Assembly (NCBI RefSeq): GCF_021605415.1
Contig: NZ_WKEQ01000017.1
Location: forward strand, 39,856 to 103,855
DNA length: 64,000 nt
Reading direction: 5' to 3'
DNA from: Pseudomonas syringae
GTDB taxonomy: Bacteria; Pseudomonadota; Gammaproteobacteria; Pseudomonadales; Pseudomonadaceae
The notes below the pieces were generated by a model. That model ran no database searches, was not told where the DNA came from, and worked only from the letters and a program-made list of their open reading frames with translations. Each line of letters begins with the position of its first letter. The stretch's first letter is position 1. Below are positions 9,178-18,052 of the stretch, one piece after another. The position numbers and the translations under genes are program-made.

Positions 9178-9804
9178 TCAATCCACGTTGTAGTGGACGG
9201 ATAGCGTGCCTTTCTTCTGCGAAAGGGATGCGATCGTGACGCTGCCCAGATCCTTGAGACTGCGTACATGAGTGCCGCCGCAACCATAGGCCGGCAACTC
9301 TCCAAAACCGACTTCCCGCGAGCCTTCGCGATGGGAAATCAGGCGTGGCAGATCGTGCTCGATCCATTGTCCGATACCGTACTGCACGGTTTGCGCATCA
9401 ATTTCCTGGGCGGCATCCCCCGGTTTGAACTGCACCCGGCCTTCGTCTGGCCAGTGGTGTGCCTTGATCGGCGTCCAGCCCATGGCTTGCACGAAATGGC
9501 CGATCAAGTGCCCTGCCGAATGCATGCGGGTATTGAAACGGCGACGTGCTTCGTCAACACGGATCTGGGTCATGCCCAGCGGCACCGGTTTATCGACGTA
9601 GTGAATAATTCGTTCCGGCTCTTGCACTACGCGCTGCACTTGGCTGTCGCCAATCCACCCGGTGTCGCACGGCTGGCCGCCTCCTTGGGGATGAAACAAC
9701 GTAGCGCGCAAAACGATGGCGAATTCGTTTTCGAAGGGCGTGCAGTCGAGGACTTCCACATCGGCCTTGAGGTCATCGCTATGGAAAAACAGGCGAAGTG
9801 TCAT
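9178..9804 (-). CDS. Alanyl-tRNA editing protein, AlaX type
   Basis: 208 residues, a free-standing copy of the AlaRS editing domain. The two zinc motifs are present: HSAGHLIGH (HxxxH) near residue 95 and GCGGTHVRSL (C...H) near residue 182. FHPQGGGQPCDTG is the AlaRS/AlaX second-domain motif. AlaX enzymes hydrolyse wrongly charged Ser- or Gly-tRNA(Ala). ATG 9804 was chosen because the longer frame begins inside the divergent LysR gene. First gene of the operon; 89 bases separate it from the oxygenase. Confidence 0.9.
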   Translation of the reverse strand: MTLRLFFHSDDLKADVEVLDCTPFENEFAIVLRATLFHPQGGGQPCDTGWIGDSQVQRVVQEPERIIHYVDKPVPLGMTQIRVDEARRRFNTRMHSAGHLIGHFVQAMGWTPIKAHHWPDEGRVQFKPGDAAQEIDAQTVQYGIGQWIEHDLPRLISHREGSREVGFGELPAYGCGGTHVRSLKDLGSVTIASLSQKKGTLSVHYNVD

Positions 9805-9834
9805 ATTCCAGGCCTTATTAAAGTTTCTATTTTT

Positions 9835-9863
9835 ATTATATGAATCGTGCAATAACGTGATAA
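9835..9863 (-). promoter_or_regulatory. Promoter of the alaX operon
   Basis: On the reverse strand TTATCA, 17 bases, then TATAAT. Transcription would begin near 9828, about 25 bases before the alaX ATG. It occupies the 89-base gap shared with the divergent LysR gene, the usual place for LysR control. Confidence 0.6.
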
Positions 9864-9893
9864 TCCGTTCGAACATCAAAGGACTGTTGCGCT

Positions 9894-10892
9894 GTGAGCA
9901 TAAATCTACCGCTGCCACTGCTGGGTGAAATGGCGATTTTCGTCAAGGTTGTCGAGACCGGCAGTTTCTCTGAAGCGGCACGCCAACTCGGTTCGTCGCC
10001 TTCCGCGGTCAGCCGCAGCATTTCCCGGCTGGAGAAAGCCCTCGCCACCCGTCTGTTGCAACGCACGACGCGTAAATTGCGCTTGAGTGATGGCGGCGAA
10101 GAGGTATTCAAGCGTTGTCAGGAAATGGTCAGCGCCGCTAAGTCAGTCATGGAGATCAGCGGTCAGTTCACGCACGAAGCGGAGGGCTTGGTGCGGGTCA
10201 GCGTACCCAAGGCTGTCGGGCGTTTTGTAGTGCATCCGCACATGACGGAGTTTTTGCGTCGCTACCCCAAAGTCGATGTGGAGTTGCTGCTGGAAGACCG
10301 GCAAGTGGATCTGATCGATGACCATGTCGACCTGGCAATCCGCATCACCGACCGTCCGCCGGCCGGATTGATCGGACGTCAGTTGCTCACTATCGACCAT
10401 TTGCTCTGCGCCACGCCGGAGTATCTGGCGGAGCACGGTACGCCATCCCATCCTCACGACTTGCTCAACCACAGTTGTATTTATCTGGGAGAAACCCCGA
10501 GCGATGCGCGCTGGAAATTCAAGAAGGGCAGCAAAGCCGTAACGGTCAGCGTGCGCGGACGCTATGCCGCCAACCACACCGGCGTGCGCCTTGGTGCAGT
10601 GTTGCAGCACATCGGCATCGGCAGCTTGCCGTACTTCACGGCGCGGTATGCCTTGGAACAGGGGAGGGTGGTGCAGGTGTTGCCGGACTGGACGTTTCTG
10701 GCGTCGTATCACGGCGGATTGTGGCTGCTGCATTCGCCGACGCGGTATCTGCCGCCGAAGTTGCGGGTGTTTATTGATTATCTGGTGGAGTGCCTGGAGC
10801 AGGAGCCAACGTTGGGTAAGCCGGGGAAATCAAATGATTCGAGTACGGTAGCGATGGAATATGAGCTGCCGGAGAGTGAGGGGTTGCTTTAA
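9894..10892 (+). CDS. LysR-family transcriptional regulator
   Basis: 332 residues. The N-terminal winged helix is canonical (FVKVVETGSFSEAARQLGSSPSAVSRSISRLEKAL), followed by a type 2 periplasmic-binding-like effector domain (~95-300) of the CrgA-like subgroup. GTG at 9894 is used, with AAAGGA 9 bases upstream. It is divergent from alaX-oxygenase-lysE and 89 bases away, so it is the likely local regulator. The long tail after ~300 is not part of the conserved domain. Confidence 0.92.
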   Translation: MSINLPLPLLGEMAIFVKVVETGSFSEAARQLGSSPSAVSRSISRLEKALATRLLQRTTRKLRLSDGGEEVFKRCQEMVSAAKSVMEISGQFTHEAEGLVRVSVPKAVGRFVVHPHMTEFLRRYPKVDVELLLEDRQVDLIDDHVDLAIRITDRPPAGLIGRQLLTIDHLLCATPEYLAEHGTPSHPHDLLNHSCIYLGETPSDARWKFKKGSKAVTVSVRGRYAANHTGVRLGAVLQHIGIGSLPYFTARYALEQGRVVQVLPDWTFLASYHGGLWLLHSPTRYLPPKLRVFIDYLVECLEQEPTLGKPGKSNDSSTVAMEYELPESEGLL

Positions 10893-10903
10893 CGTTACGG
10901 CAA

Positions 10904-10936
10904 AATCAAAAGATCGCAGCCTGCGATCTTTTGATC
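10904..10936. terminator. Perfect palindrome/terminator between convergent genes
   Basis: ATCAAAAGATCGCAG and its complement face each other over one or two bases. It is the GATCGCAG core of a dispersed Pseudomonas repeat and probably ends both the LysR gene and the reverse-strand gene that follows. Confidence 0.6.
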
Positions 10937-10952
10937 GTTTATCGGGTACGAA

Positions 10953-11360
10953 TCAGTGCTTGCTGTCTTGATCCGACATCGCCAGCAGCTGTTTTTCCTG
11001 GTTCCAGTCAAACGGCTCGTCGTTCTGTTCGGCTTCGTAGCGACGCTCTTCGAGAGCCTGGTACATGTTGATTTCTTCGTCCGCCAGGTAATGCAGGCAG
11101 TCGCCGGCGAAGTACCACAGCAGATCCCGCGGAATCAGGTGCGCGATTTGCGGATAACGGGTGATGACCTGGCACAGGATGTCCTGGCCCAGGTACTGGC
11201 TTTCGATCGGATCGATCGGCAGCGAAGCCAGCAGTTCGTCGAAGCGCTCCAGGAACAGGGCATGGCTTTCTTCGGGAACCTGTTCGGCCTCACCTACGGC
11301 GACCAGAATGCTGCGCAGGTGGTCGAGTAACACAAGATGGTCGGCAACGACGTTGGACAC
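10953..11360 (-). CDS. Conserved small pseudomonad protein next to fadE
   Basis: 135 residues, all-helical and acidic, with no signal peptide or membrane segment. It resembles the small conserved protein encoded near fadE in other pseudomonads (possibly the PA2817 type), but I cannot name a function. GTG 11360 is chosen because GAGGA lies 8 bases upstream; the longer TTG-initiated frame has no ribosome site. It lies 84 bases downstream of fadE on the same strand and may be co-transcribed. Confidence 0.75.
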   Translation of the reverse strand: MSNVVADHLVLLDHLRSILVAVGEAEQVPEESHALFLERFDELLASLPIDPIESQYLGQDILCQVITRYPQIAHLIPRDLLWYFAGDCLHYLADEEINMYQALEERRYEAEQNDEPFDWNQEKQLLAMSDQDSKH

Positions 11361-11444
11361 GAGATAAGTCCTCAAGAGCAAAACGGGCGCGGGAGTATAA
11401 AGCTCCCGCGCCGGTTTTTCACTGATAGAACACGCCGGAAGGGA

Positions 11445-13892
11445 TCAGCGGACTTTTCCCTCCGACGGCGTCAGTTCTTCTTTGTCGAAATCATCGACAT
11501 CGATCACTTTGCGCCGTGCTGCTTCGGCATCGCGCAGGGTCTGCGCCTCTACCGGTTGCAGCACTCCAGCCTCCAGCGCTGCGTCGATAGCGTGTTCGCC
11601 GGCGACCGGGTTTACCTGGCCGCTCTTCAGCGCGACGTGGAGTTTTTTATGCAGCGGTTGCGCAGCGTTGAGCAAGTCGCTGGCATGTTGCAGAGCACCC
11701 ACCGCATCGTCTGCCGATTGCGGGCGGTAGCAACCGGCGAGCAATTCTTCCAGCGCCGGATCGCCCTTGGCGCGACCGATGACGGCAGCCACTTCGGCGC
11801 CGAGTTTGTCGGACGGGCCTTTATGGCGTCGACCGAACGGGAACACGATCACCCGCAGCAGGCAGCCAAACACCCGATTCGGAAAGTTGGTCAGTAGTTC
11901 ATCCAGCGCCCGCTCCGACTGACCGAGGCTTTCTTCCATGGCCCAAGTGAACAACGGTTCCAGATACTCGGGTGAATCAAGATCGTGATAGCGCTTGAGC
12001 GCGGCGGAGGCCAGATAAAGGTTACTCAAGACGTCGCCGAGTCGAGCGGACAGGCGTTCGCGACGTTTCAATTCACCGCCCAGCAGCATCATGCTCAGAT
12101 CGGCGAGCATCGCGAACGCCGCGGCCTGACGATTGAGCGCGCGGAAGTAGCCCTGACTGAGACTGTTCCCCGGCGCACGTTCGAAGTGACCCAAGCCGAG
12201 ATTGAGCACCAGGGTGCTGGCGGCATTGCTGACGGCAAAACCGATGTGCTTTAGCAGCAAACCATCGAATTCCTTCAGCGCCTGGTCCTTGTCTTCGCGG
12301 CCGGCGAGGGCCATTTCCTTAAGCACGAACGGGTGGCAACGGATGGCGCCCTGGCCGAAGATCATCAGGTTGCGCGAAAGAATGTTCGCGCCTTCCACGG
12401 TGATAAAGATCGGCGCACCGTTCCAGCTGCGGCCCAGATAATTGTTCGGCCCCATGATGATGGCTTTGCCGCCGTGCACGTCCATGGCGTGGCTGATGCA
12501 TTCACGACCGCGTTCGGTCAGGTGATATTTAAGGATCGCCGAGAGCACTGACGGTTTTTCGCCCAGATCGACCGCATTGGCCGTGAGCATCCGCGCCGCG
12601 TCCATCATCCATGCGTTGCCGCCGATGCGCGCCATGGCTTCCTGAATGCCTTCGAATGCCGAGAGCGGCACGTTGAATTGTTCACGAATCTGCGCGTATT
12701 GCCCGGTCACCAGACTGGTGAACTTGGCGGCGCCGGTTCCAACGGCAGGCAGCGAGATCGAACGGCCGACCGACAGGCAATTCATCAGCATCATCCAGCC
12801 TTTGCCAAGCATGTCCTGGCCGCCGATGAGGAATTCCAGCGGAATGAACACGTCCTTGCCCGAGTTCGGGCCGTTCATGAACGCCGCGCCCAGAGGCAGG
12901 TGACGGCGGCCGATTTCTACACCGGCGGTGTCGGTCGGAATAAGTGCAAGGCTGATGCCCAGGTCGGTTTTGTCGCCCAGCAGGTGATCAGGGTCATAGG
13001 CCTTGAATGCCAGACCAAGCAGCGTGGCAACCGGGCCGAGGGTGATGTAGCGCTTCTCCCAGTTCAGCCGCAGGCCGAGGGTTTCCTGACCCTTCCATTC
13101 ACCCTTACAGATAATCCCGGTATCGGGCATCGCGCCGGCGTCGGAACCGGCGAGCGGGCCGGTGAGGGCAAAACACGGGATGTCGTCACCACGGGCCAGG
13201 CGCGGCAGGTAATGGTTGCGTTGTTCGTCGGTTCCGTAATGCAGCAGCAGTTCGGCCGGGCCCAGTGAGTTGGGCACCATGACCGTGGAGGCGAGGTCGC
13301 CGCTGCGGGTCGCCAGTTTCATTGCGACCTGTGAGTGGGCATAGGCCGAGAAGCCTTTACCGCCGAATTCCTTTGGAATGATCAGGGCGAAGAAGCCATG
13401 TTCCTTGATGTGCGTCCAGGCTTCGGCGGGCAGATCCATGTCCTGGCCGATTTGCCAGTCCGTGACCATGGCGCACAGCTCTTCTGTCGGGCCATCAATG
13501 AACGCCTGCTCTTCTTCGCTCAATTGAACCTTGGGATAGGAGAGCAGTTTGTCCCAGTCCGGACGACCGCTGAACAGTTCACCGTCCCACCACACCGTAC
13601 CCGCGTCGATGGCATCACGTTCGGTTTGAGACATGGGCGGCAGGGTTTTCTGGAACCAACTGAACAGCGGCGCGCTGAAATACTTGCGGCGCAGGTCGGG
13701 CAGCAACAGCGGCGCGGCCACGACGGCCAGCATCACCCAGAACACCAGCAACAGCCAGCCCGGCGCGCGACTGAAAATACCCATGGCCAGCAGGTAAACG
13801 GCGACGATGCCAAGCGCCGGTAACGGGGCGATGCGCCTATGGGCCAGCCAGGCCACCCCGATGATCAGAACCAGTATCCACAACAACAGCAT
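11445..13892 (-). CDS. fadE: Acyl-CoA dehydrogenase FadE
   Basis: 815 residues, almost exactly the length of E. coli FadE (814) and far longer than ordinary acyl-CoA dehydrogenases. Two to three hydrophobic segments fill the first ~80 residues (WILVLIIGVAWLA, LGIVAVYLLAMGI, WVMLAVVAAPLLL), giving a membrane anchor. The FAD-dependent core follows, with FALTGPLAGSDAGAMPDTG, the linker KRYITLGPVATLLGLAFKAYDP and VEGANILSRNLMIFGQGA. It catalyses the first step of beta-oxidation. ATG 13892 has GGAGG 7 bases upstream. Confidence 0.95.
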   Translation of the reverse strand: MLLLWILVLIIGVAWLAHRRIAPLPALGIVAVYLLAMGIFSRAPGWLLLVFWVMLAVVAAPLLLPDLRRKYFSAPLFSWFQKTLPPMSQTERDAIDAGTVWWDGELFSGRPDWDKLLSYPKVQLSEEEQAFIDGPTEELCAMVTDWQIGQDMDLPAEAWTHIKEHGFFALIIPKEFGGKGFSAYAHSQVAMKLATRSGDLASTVMVPNSLGPAELLLHYGTDEQRNHYLPRLARGDDIPCFALTGPLAGSDAGAMPDTGIICKGEWKGQETLGLRLNWEKRYITLGPVATLLGLAFKAYDPDHLLGDKTDLGISLALIPTDTAGVEIGRRHLPLGAAFMNGPNSGKDVFIPLEFLIGGQDMLGKGWMMLMNCLSVGRSISLPAVGTGAAKFTSLVTGQYAQIREQFNVPLSAFEGIQEAMARIGGNAWMMDAARMLTANAVDLGEKPSVLSAILKYHLTERGRECISHAMDVHGGKAIIMGPNNYLGRSWNGAPIFITVEGANILSRNLMIFGQGAIRCHPFVLKEMALAGREDKDQALKEFDGLLLKHIGFAVSNAASTLVLNLGLGHFERAPGNSLSQGYFRALNRQAAAFAMLADLSMMLLGGELKRRERLSARLGDVLSNLYLASAALKRYHDLDSPEYLEPLFTWAMEESLGQSERALDELLTNFPNRVFGCLLRVIVFPFGRRHKGPSDKLGAEVAAVIGRAKGDPALEELLAGCYRPQSADDAVGALQHASDLLNAAQPLHKKLHVALKSGQVNPVAGEHAIDAALEAGVLQPVEAQTLRDAEAARRKVIDVDDFDKEELTPSEGKVR

Positions 13893-14139
13893 ATTTAATC
13901 CTCCGTGAACCAGGGCAAACCGACCCCCGAAGCTTAGACGGCATCGGCAAAACAGGGAGGTCAGAACGAGGTGATTGAATTCGTGGGAAACCCCGGATGG
14001 GTTTTGTAGTTTCGGTGGGCAACACGCGTGGGAAATCGTTCGCTCATACCGCCGCTTTACGTCCAAGTTTGGCCGAAACGCCGTTAGGTCTGTGCTGAAC
14101 CTGTCGCTAGACTCGGGACTCACCCAGGAGAACGTCGTC

Positions 14140-14811
14140 ATGCGCGAATATCTGAGCCCCGGCCGCTTCATCGATAGTGACCACCCTGCGGTGATGGAGT
14201 TCGCCGAGCAGCACCGAGGCGCCAGCCGCGATCCGCGTGCGCAGGCGATCAGCCTTTATTACGCGGTGCGTGAATCGGTGCGCTACAACCCGTATACCTT
14301 CAGTCGCGACCCGCAAACCCTGTGCGGCAGCTATGCCTTGGCGACCGGCGAGAGTTATTGCGTGCCCAAAGCCACGTTGCTGGCCGGTTGCGCCCGGCAC
14401 TGTGGAATCCCGGCACGCATCGGTCTGGCTGACGTGCGCAATCACCTGTCGACTCCCCGTTTACTGGCGTTGCTCAAAAGCGATGTGTTTGCCATGCACG
14501 GTTACACGGAAATGTTTCTTGACGGTCGCTGGGTCAAGGCCACGCCCGCGTTCAACCAACAGTTGTGTGAGTTGTTCAACGTTGCGCCACTGGCGTTCGA
14601 CGGCATCAACGACAGCGTTTTTCACCCGTTCAATCGCGACGGCGAGCAGTTGATGGAGTACTTGGTGGATCACGGCCAATTCACCGATGTGCCGGAAGTC
14701 TTCTTCTACGAACATTTACGAAAGTGCTACCCGCATTTGTTCAACGATCAGCAGCCGTTGTTGTTGGGCGACATGCAAAGCGACCTGTCGCGTGATGTCA
14801 GCCGCGCCTGA
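14140..14811 (+). CDS. Transglutaminase-like (cysteine protease fold) protein
   Basis: 223 residues. The transglutaminase-core nucleophile motif is present (GESYCVPKATLLAGCARHCGIPARIG) and the His in FAMHGYTEMFLDGRWVKATP. In most family members a catalytic Asp follows (W-x-x-x-D-P); here that place reads KATP, so the usual third residue is missing or replaced by Thr. Cytoplasmic: no signal peptide. ATG 14140 has CAGGAG upstream. Probably monocistronic; substrate unknown. Confidence 0.8.
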   Translation: MREYLSPGRFIDSDHPAVMEFAEQHRGASRDPRAQAISLYYAVRESVRYNPYTFSRDPQTLCGSYALATGESYCVPKATLLAGCARHCGIPARIGLADVRNHLSTPRLLALLKSDVFAMHGYTEMFLDGRWVKATPAFNQQLCELFNVAPLAFDGINDSVFHPFNRDGEQLMEYLVDHGQFTDVPEVFFYEHLRKCYPHLFNDQQPLLLGDMQSDLSRDVSRA

Positions 14812-14855
14812 TCCGGCGTATGCTTCTGGGCCACTTCAACTGAATAGAGGCGGTC

Positions 14856-15479
14856 ATGCTGAAAATCTGGGGTCGAAAAAACTCGTCGAATGTCAGGAAA
14901 CCATTGTGGGCCGCCGAGGAGTTGGGGCTGGCCTACGAGGCGATCGACGCCGGTGGCGCGTTCGGGGTTGTCGATACGCCGCAGTACCGGGCGATGAACC
15001 CCAATGGCCGGGTGCCGGTGATCGAGGATGGCGGTTTCGTGTTGTGGGAATCCAATGCCATCGTGCGTTATCTGATGGCTAAATATGCCGGCGGCACGTC
15101 GTGGTATTCCGAAGATCTGCAAGCACGGGCCACCGCAGACAAGTGGATGGACTGGACGACGTCGAGTTTTGCCGGGCCGTTTCGCACCGTGTTCTGGGGC
15201 GTTTTACGCACTCCAGCGGACAAGCAGGACTGGCCGGCGATTCATGCCGCCATCAAGGAGTGCGATGAGTTGCTCGCGATGGCCAATGAGGCATTGAAGA
15301 GCCAGCCGTACTTGTCCGGAAATGAAATCGGCATGGGCGATATTCCGCTGGGCAGTTTCATTTATGCCTGGTTCGAAATGCCTATCGAGCGTGCGCCGCA
15401 ACCGCACCTTGAGGCCTGGTACGCCCGGCTGAAACAGCGCCCGGCTTATCAAACAGCAGTGATGACCGCGTTGACTTAA
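14856..15479 (+). CDS. Glutathione S-transferase family protein
   Basis: 207 residues. An N-terminal thioredoxin-like domain (LKIWGRKNSSNVRKPLWAAE with Ser-Ser-Asn in the active-site position, then NPNGRVPVIEDGGFVLWESNAI with the cis-Pro and the glutathione-binding ESNAI) is followed by an all-helical C-terminal domain with the capping motif GNEIGMGDIPLG. Cytosolic and probably theta/beta-like; the substrate cannot be told. Confidence 0.92.
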   Translation: MLKIWGRKNSSNVRKPLWAAEELGLAYEAIDAGGAFGVVDTPQYRAMNPNGRVPVIEDGGFVLWESNAIVRYLMAKYAGGTSWYSEDLQARATADKWMDWTTSSFAGPFRTVFWGVLRTPADKQDWPAIHAAIKECDELLAMANEALKSQPYLSGNEIGMGDIPLGSFIYAWFEMPIERAPQPHLEAWYARLKQRPAYQTAVMTALT

Positions 15480-15612
15480 TACTGACTATCAACACGCGTG
15501 ACTGTACTTGTGCGGCGTCGGCACGCACCATTGCGTCCCTGCGCCGCGGTTGCAATGCACGCCGCCCGGCCCTATTTATTCTTTTCATTCCTTCTTGGTG
15601 CGTAAATCAGAT

Positions 15613-16545
15613 ATGAGTTCCGCTCTGTCCATCCGGCAGCTAACCAAAACCTACGGCAACGGGTTCCAGGCCTTGAGTGGTATCGATCTGGACGTCGCCG
15701 AAGGTGATTTTTTCGCCCTGCTCGGCCCCAACGGTGCCGGCAAATCCACGACCATCGGCATTCTTTCGACCCTGGTGAACAAGACCAGCGGCACGGTGAA
15801 TATTTTCGGAAATGACCTGGACAAGAACCCGGCGGCGCTCAAGCGCTCGATCGGTGTCGTGCCCCAGGAATTCAATTTCAATCAGTTCGAAAAGACCTTC
15901 GACATCGTCGTGACGCAGGCCGGTTACTACGGCATTCCGGCGAAAATCGCCAAGGAACGCGCCGAGCAATACCTGACCCAACTCGGCCTGTGGGACAAGC
16001 GTGACGTGCCATCGCGTTCGCTGTCCGGCGGCATGAAGCGTCGCTTGATGATCGCCCGCGCACTGGTTCATGAGCCGCGTCTGCTGATCCTCGACGAGCC
16101 GACTGCCGGCGTCGACATCGAGTTGCGCCGGTCGATGTGGACGTTCCTCACCGAGCTGAACCAGAAGGGCATCACCATCATCCTCACCACGCATTATCTG
16201 GAAGAGGCTGAGCAGTTGTGCCGCAACATCGGCATCATCGACCACGGCATCATTGTCGAAAACACCAGCATGAAACAGCTGCTGGGTCAGTTGCATGTGG
16301 AAACCTTTCTCTTGGACTTGAAGGACAACCTGAGCGCCGCGCCGCAACTGGTCGGTTATCCGTCCCGTCTGGTCGATGCGCATACCCTGGAAGTCCAGGT
16401 CGACAAATCCATGGGCATTACGGCGCTGTTCGGCCAACTCGCTTTGCAGAACATTGAAGTGCTCAGCCTGCGCAATAAAACCAATCGCCTTGAGGAGCTG
16501 TTCGTGTCCCTGGTGGAGAAAAATCTGTCGAAGGTGGCGGTATGA
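15613..16545 (+). CDS. yadG: ABC transporter ATP-binding protein, YadG type
   Basis: 310 residues, close to E. coli YadG (308). Walker A GPNGAGKST, Q-loop PQEFNFNQ, signature LSGGMKRRL, Walker B LLILDEPTAG and H-loop TTHYLEEAE are all intact. The C-terminal ~80 residues form the DUF4162-like extension typical of ABC-2 ATPases. It overlaps the permease gene by four bases (ATGA), so the two are translationally coupled. Cytoplasmic face of an inner-membrane exporter of unknown substrate. Confidence 0.92.
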   Translation: MSSALSIRQLTKTYGNGFQALSGIDLDVAEGDFFALLGPNGAGKSTTIGILSTLVNKTSGTVNIFGNDLDKNPAALKRSIGVVPQEFNFNQFEKTFDIVVTQAGYYGIPAKIAKERAEQYLTQLGLWDKRDVPSRSLSGGMKRRLMIARALVHEPRLLILDEPTAGVDIELRRSMWTFLTELNQKGITIILTTHYLEEAEQLCRNIGIIDHGIIVENTSMKQLLGQLHVETFLLDLKDNLSAAPQLVGYPSRLVDAHTLEVQVDKSMGITALFGQLALQNIEVLSLRNKTNRLEELFVSLVEKNLSKVAV

Positions 16546-17321
16546 GTTCCGAGCTGCAACCCAACCTCGTTGCCCTCAATACCATCGTTTATCGTGAAGT
16601 CAGACGCTTCACCCGGATCTGGCCGCAGACCTTGCTGCCCCCGGCGATCACCATGGTTCTGTACTTTGTGATCTTCGGCAATCTGATCGGCCGGCAGATC
16701 GGCGACATGGGTGGCTTCACCTACATGCAGTACATCGTGCCGGGGCTGATCATGATGTCGGTGATCACCAACTCGTACGGCAACGTGGTGTCGAGTTTCT
16801 TCGGCAGCAAGTTCCAGCGCTCCATCGAAGAGTTGATGGTCTCGCCGGTCTCGCCGCACACGATCCTGATCGGGTACACCCTGGGCGGTGTGCTGCGCGG
16901 CTTGATGGTCGGCTTCATCGTGACCATGCTGTCGATGTTCTTCACTGATTTGCAGGTGCATCATCTGGGCGTGACGATTCTGGTGGTGGTACTGACGGCG
17001 ACGATTTTCTCGCTGCTGGGCTTCATCAACGCTGTGTTTGCACGCAACTTCGATGACATCTCGATCATCCCGACATTTGTCCTGACGCCGCTGACGTACC
17101 TTGGCGGGGTGTTCTACTCGATCAGCCTGTTGCCGCCGTTCTGGCAGACCGTGTCGCTGGCCAACCCGGTGCTGCACATGGTCAACGCCTTCCGTTACGG
17201 CATTCTGGGTGTGTCGGATATTCGTATCGGCATCGCGATCACCTTCATGCTGGTGGCGACGGTTGTGCTGTATGTCGGCTGTGCGCGGTTGCTGGTGAGT
17301 GGGCGCGGGATGCGTACCTGA
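16542..17321 (+). CDS. yadH: ABC-2 type permease, YadH type
   Basis: 259 residues (E. coli YadH is 256). Six membrane helices and the ABC-2 signature region FGSKFQRSIEELMVSPVSP, with LTYLGGVFYSISLLPPFWQ before the last helices. Membrane partner of the ATPase encoded just upstream. A symmetrical terminator lies 40 bases beyond the stop. Confidence 0.92.
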   Translation: MSSELQPNLVALNTIVYREVRRFTRIWPQTLLPPAITMVLYFVIFGNLIGRQIGDMGGFTYMQYIVPGLIMMSVITNSYGNVVSSFFGSKFQRSIEELMVSPVSPHTILIGYTLGGVLRGLMVGFIVTMLSMFFTDLQVHHLGVTILVVVLTATIFSLLGFINAVFARNFDDISIIPTFVLTPLTYLGGVFYSISLLPPFWQTVSLANPVLHMVNAFRYGILGVSDIRIGIAITFMLVATVVLYVGCARLLVSGRGMRT

Positions 17322-17361
17322 CGCCAGATTGCGTCAGCTTCTTCGCGAGCCCGGTCCCCAC

Positions 17362-17393
17362 AAAAAAGCGGCCTCCACATCGGAGGCCGTTTT
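17362..17393. terminator. Bidirectional terminator between yadH and the DUF2062 gene
   Basis: GCGGCCTCC-ACAT-CGGAGGCCG with A-rich and T-rich flanks; serves the convergent genes on both sides. Confidence 0.85.
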
Positions 17394-17397
17394 GCAT

Positions 17398-17916
17398 TCA
17401 GGACTTTCTGTTTTTCTTGCGCCGCGCCCACTGCCGCGCGACCCACCAGCGCCAATACATCATCACCAGGCAATAGGCGAGGGCGCCGAGTACCAATCCG
17501 ACCACGACCGAGCCAAGCAGAAAGGGTTGCCACAACGTCGACAACTCGCCGCTGATCCACTCCCAAGTCAATTCATCCGGCAGATGCCGTGCTGGAACAT
17601 CCATCAGCCAGGCGCCGGTCTGATAGGTGCAAAAAAACACCGCCGGCATGGTGATCGGGTTGGTCAGCCAGACCAGACTGACCGCAATCGGCATGTTGCC
17701 ACGCACCATGATCGCCAGCATGGCCGCCACCAGCATCTGCAACGGAATTGGCAAGAACGCCGCGAACAAACCGACCGCCATCGCCCGGGCCACTGAATGG
17801 CGATTGAGGTGCCAGAGGTTCGGGTCATGCAGCAACTTGCCGAGAAAGCGTAAGGATTTGTGTTCCTTGATGCTCGTCGGATCGGGCATGTAACGTTTGA
17901 ATAAGCGCCGGGGCAT
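17398..17916 (-). CDS. DUF2062 membrane protein
   Basis: 172 residues. The DUF2062 core is recognisable: SVARAMAVGLFAAFLPIPLQM, then NMPIAVSLVWLTNPITMPAVFF, with three membrane helices and a very basic C-terminus (WARRKKNRKS). ATG 17916 follows a GAGAAG box; the frame extends further upstream without a ribosome site. In pseudomonads this gene sits back to back with comEC, as here. Function unknown. Confidence 0.85.
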   Translation of the reverse strand: MPRRLFKRYMPDPTSIKEHKSLRFLGKLLHDPNLWHLNRHSVARAMAVGLFAAFLPIPLQMLVAAMLAIMVRGNMPIAVSLVWLTNPITMPAVFFCTYQTGAWLMDVPARHLPDELTWEWISGELSTLWQPFLLGSVVVGLVLGALAYCLVMMYWRWWVARQWARRKKNRKS

Positions 17917-18052
17917 AAGGCTTCTCGGTCGGTTAAGGCGGCAAGTATGTCTGGATTCGATGAACTGCCCATTCAGACTTTGTGACAATTGATAACGACG
18001 TCCGTGCGTAATCAACGCTATGCCTAGTGAGTGAACTCTCAAGGACGGGCGT

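Noticed and set aside
9110..9367. Small reverse frame between alaX and the oxygenase
   Set aside because: Overlaps the alaX end in another frame, lacks a ribosome site and a recognisable product.
13893..14171. Longer N-terminus for FadE
   Set aside because: The added residues have no similarity to FadE and overlap the divergent transglutaminase-like gene; ATG 13892 has a good ribosome site and gives the family length.
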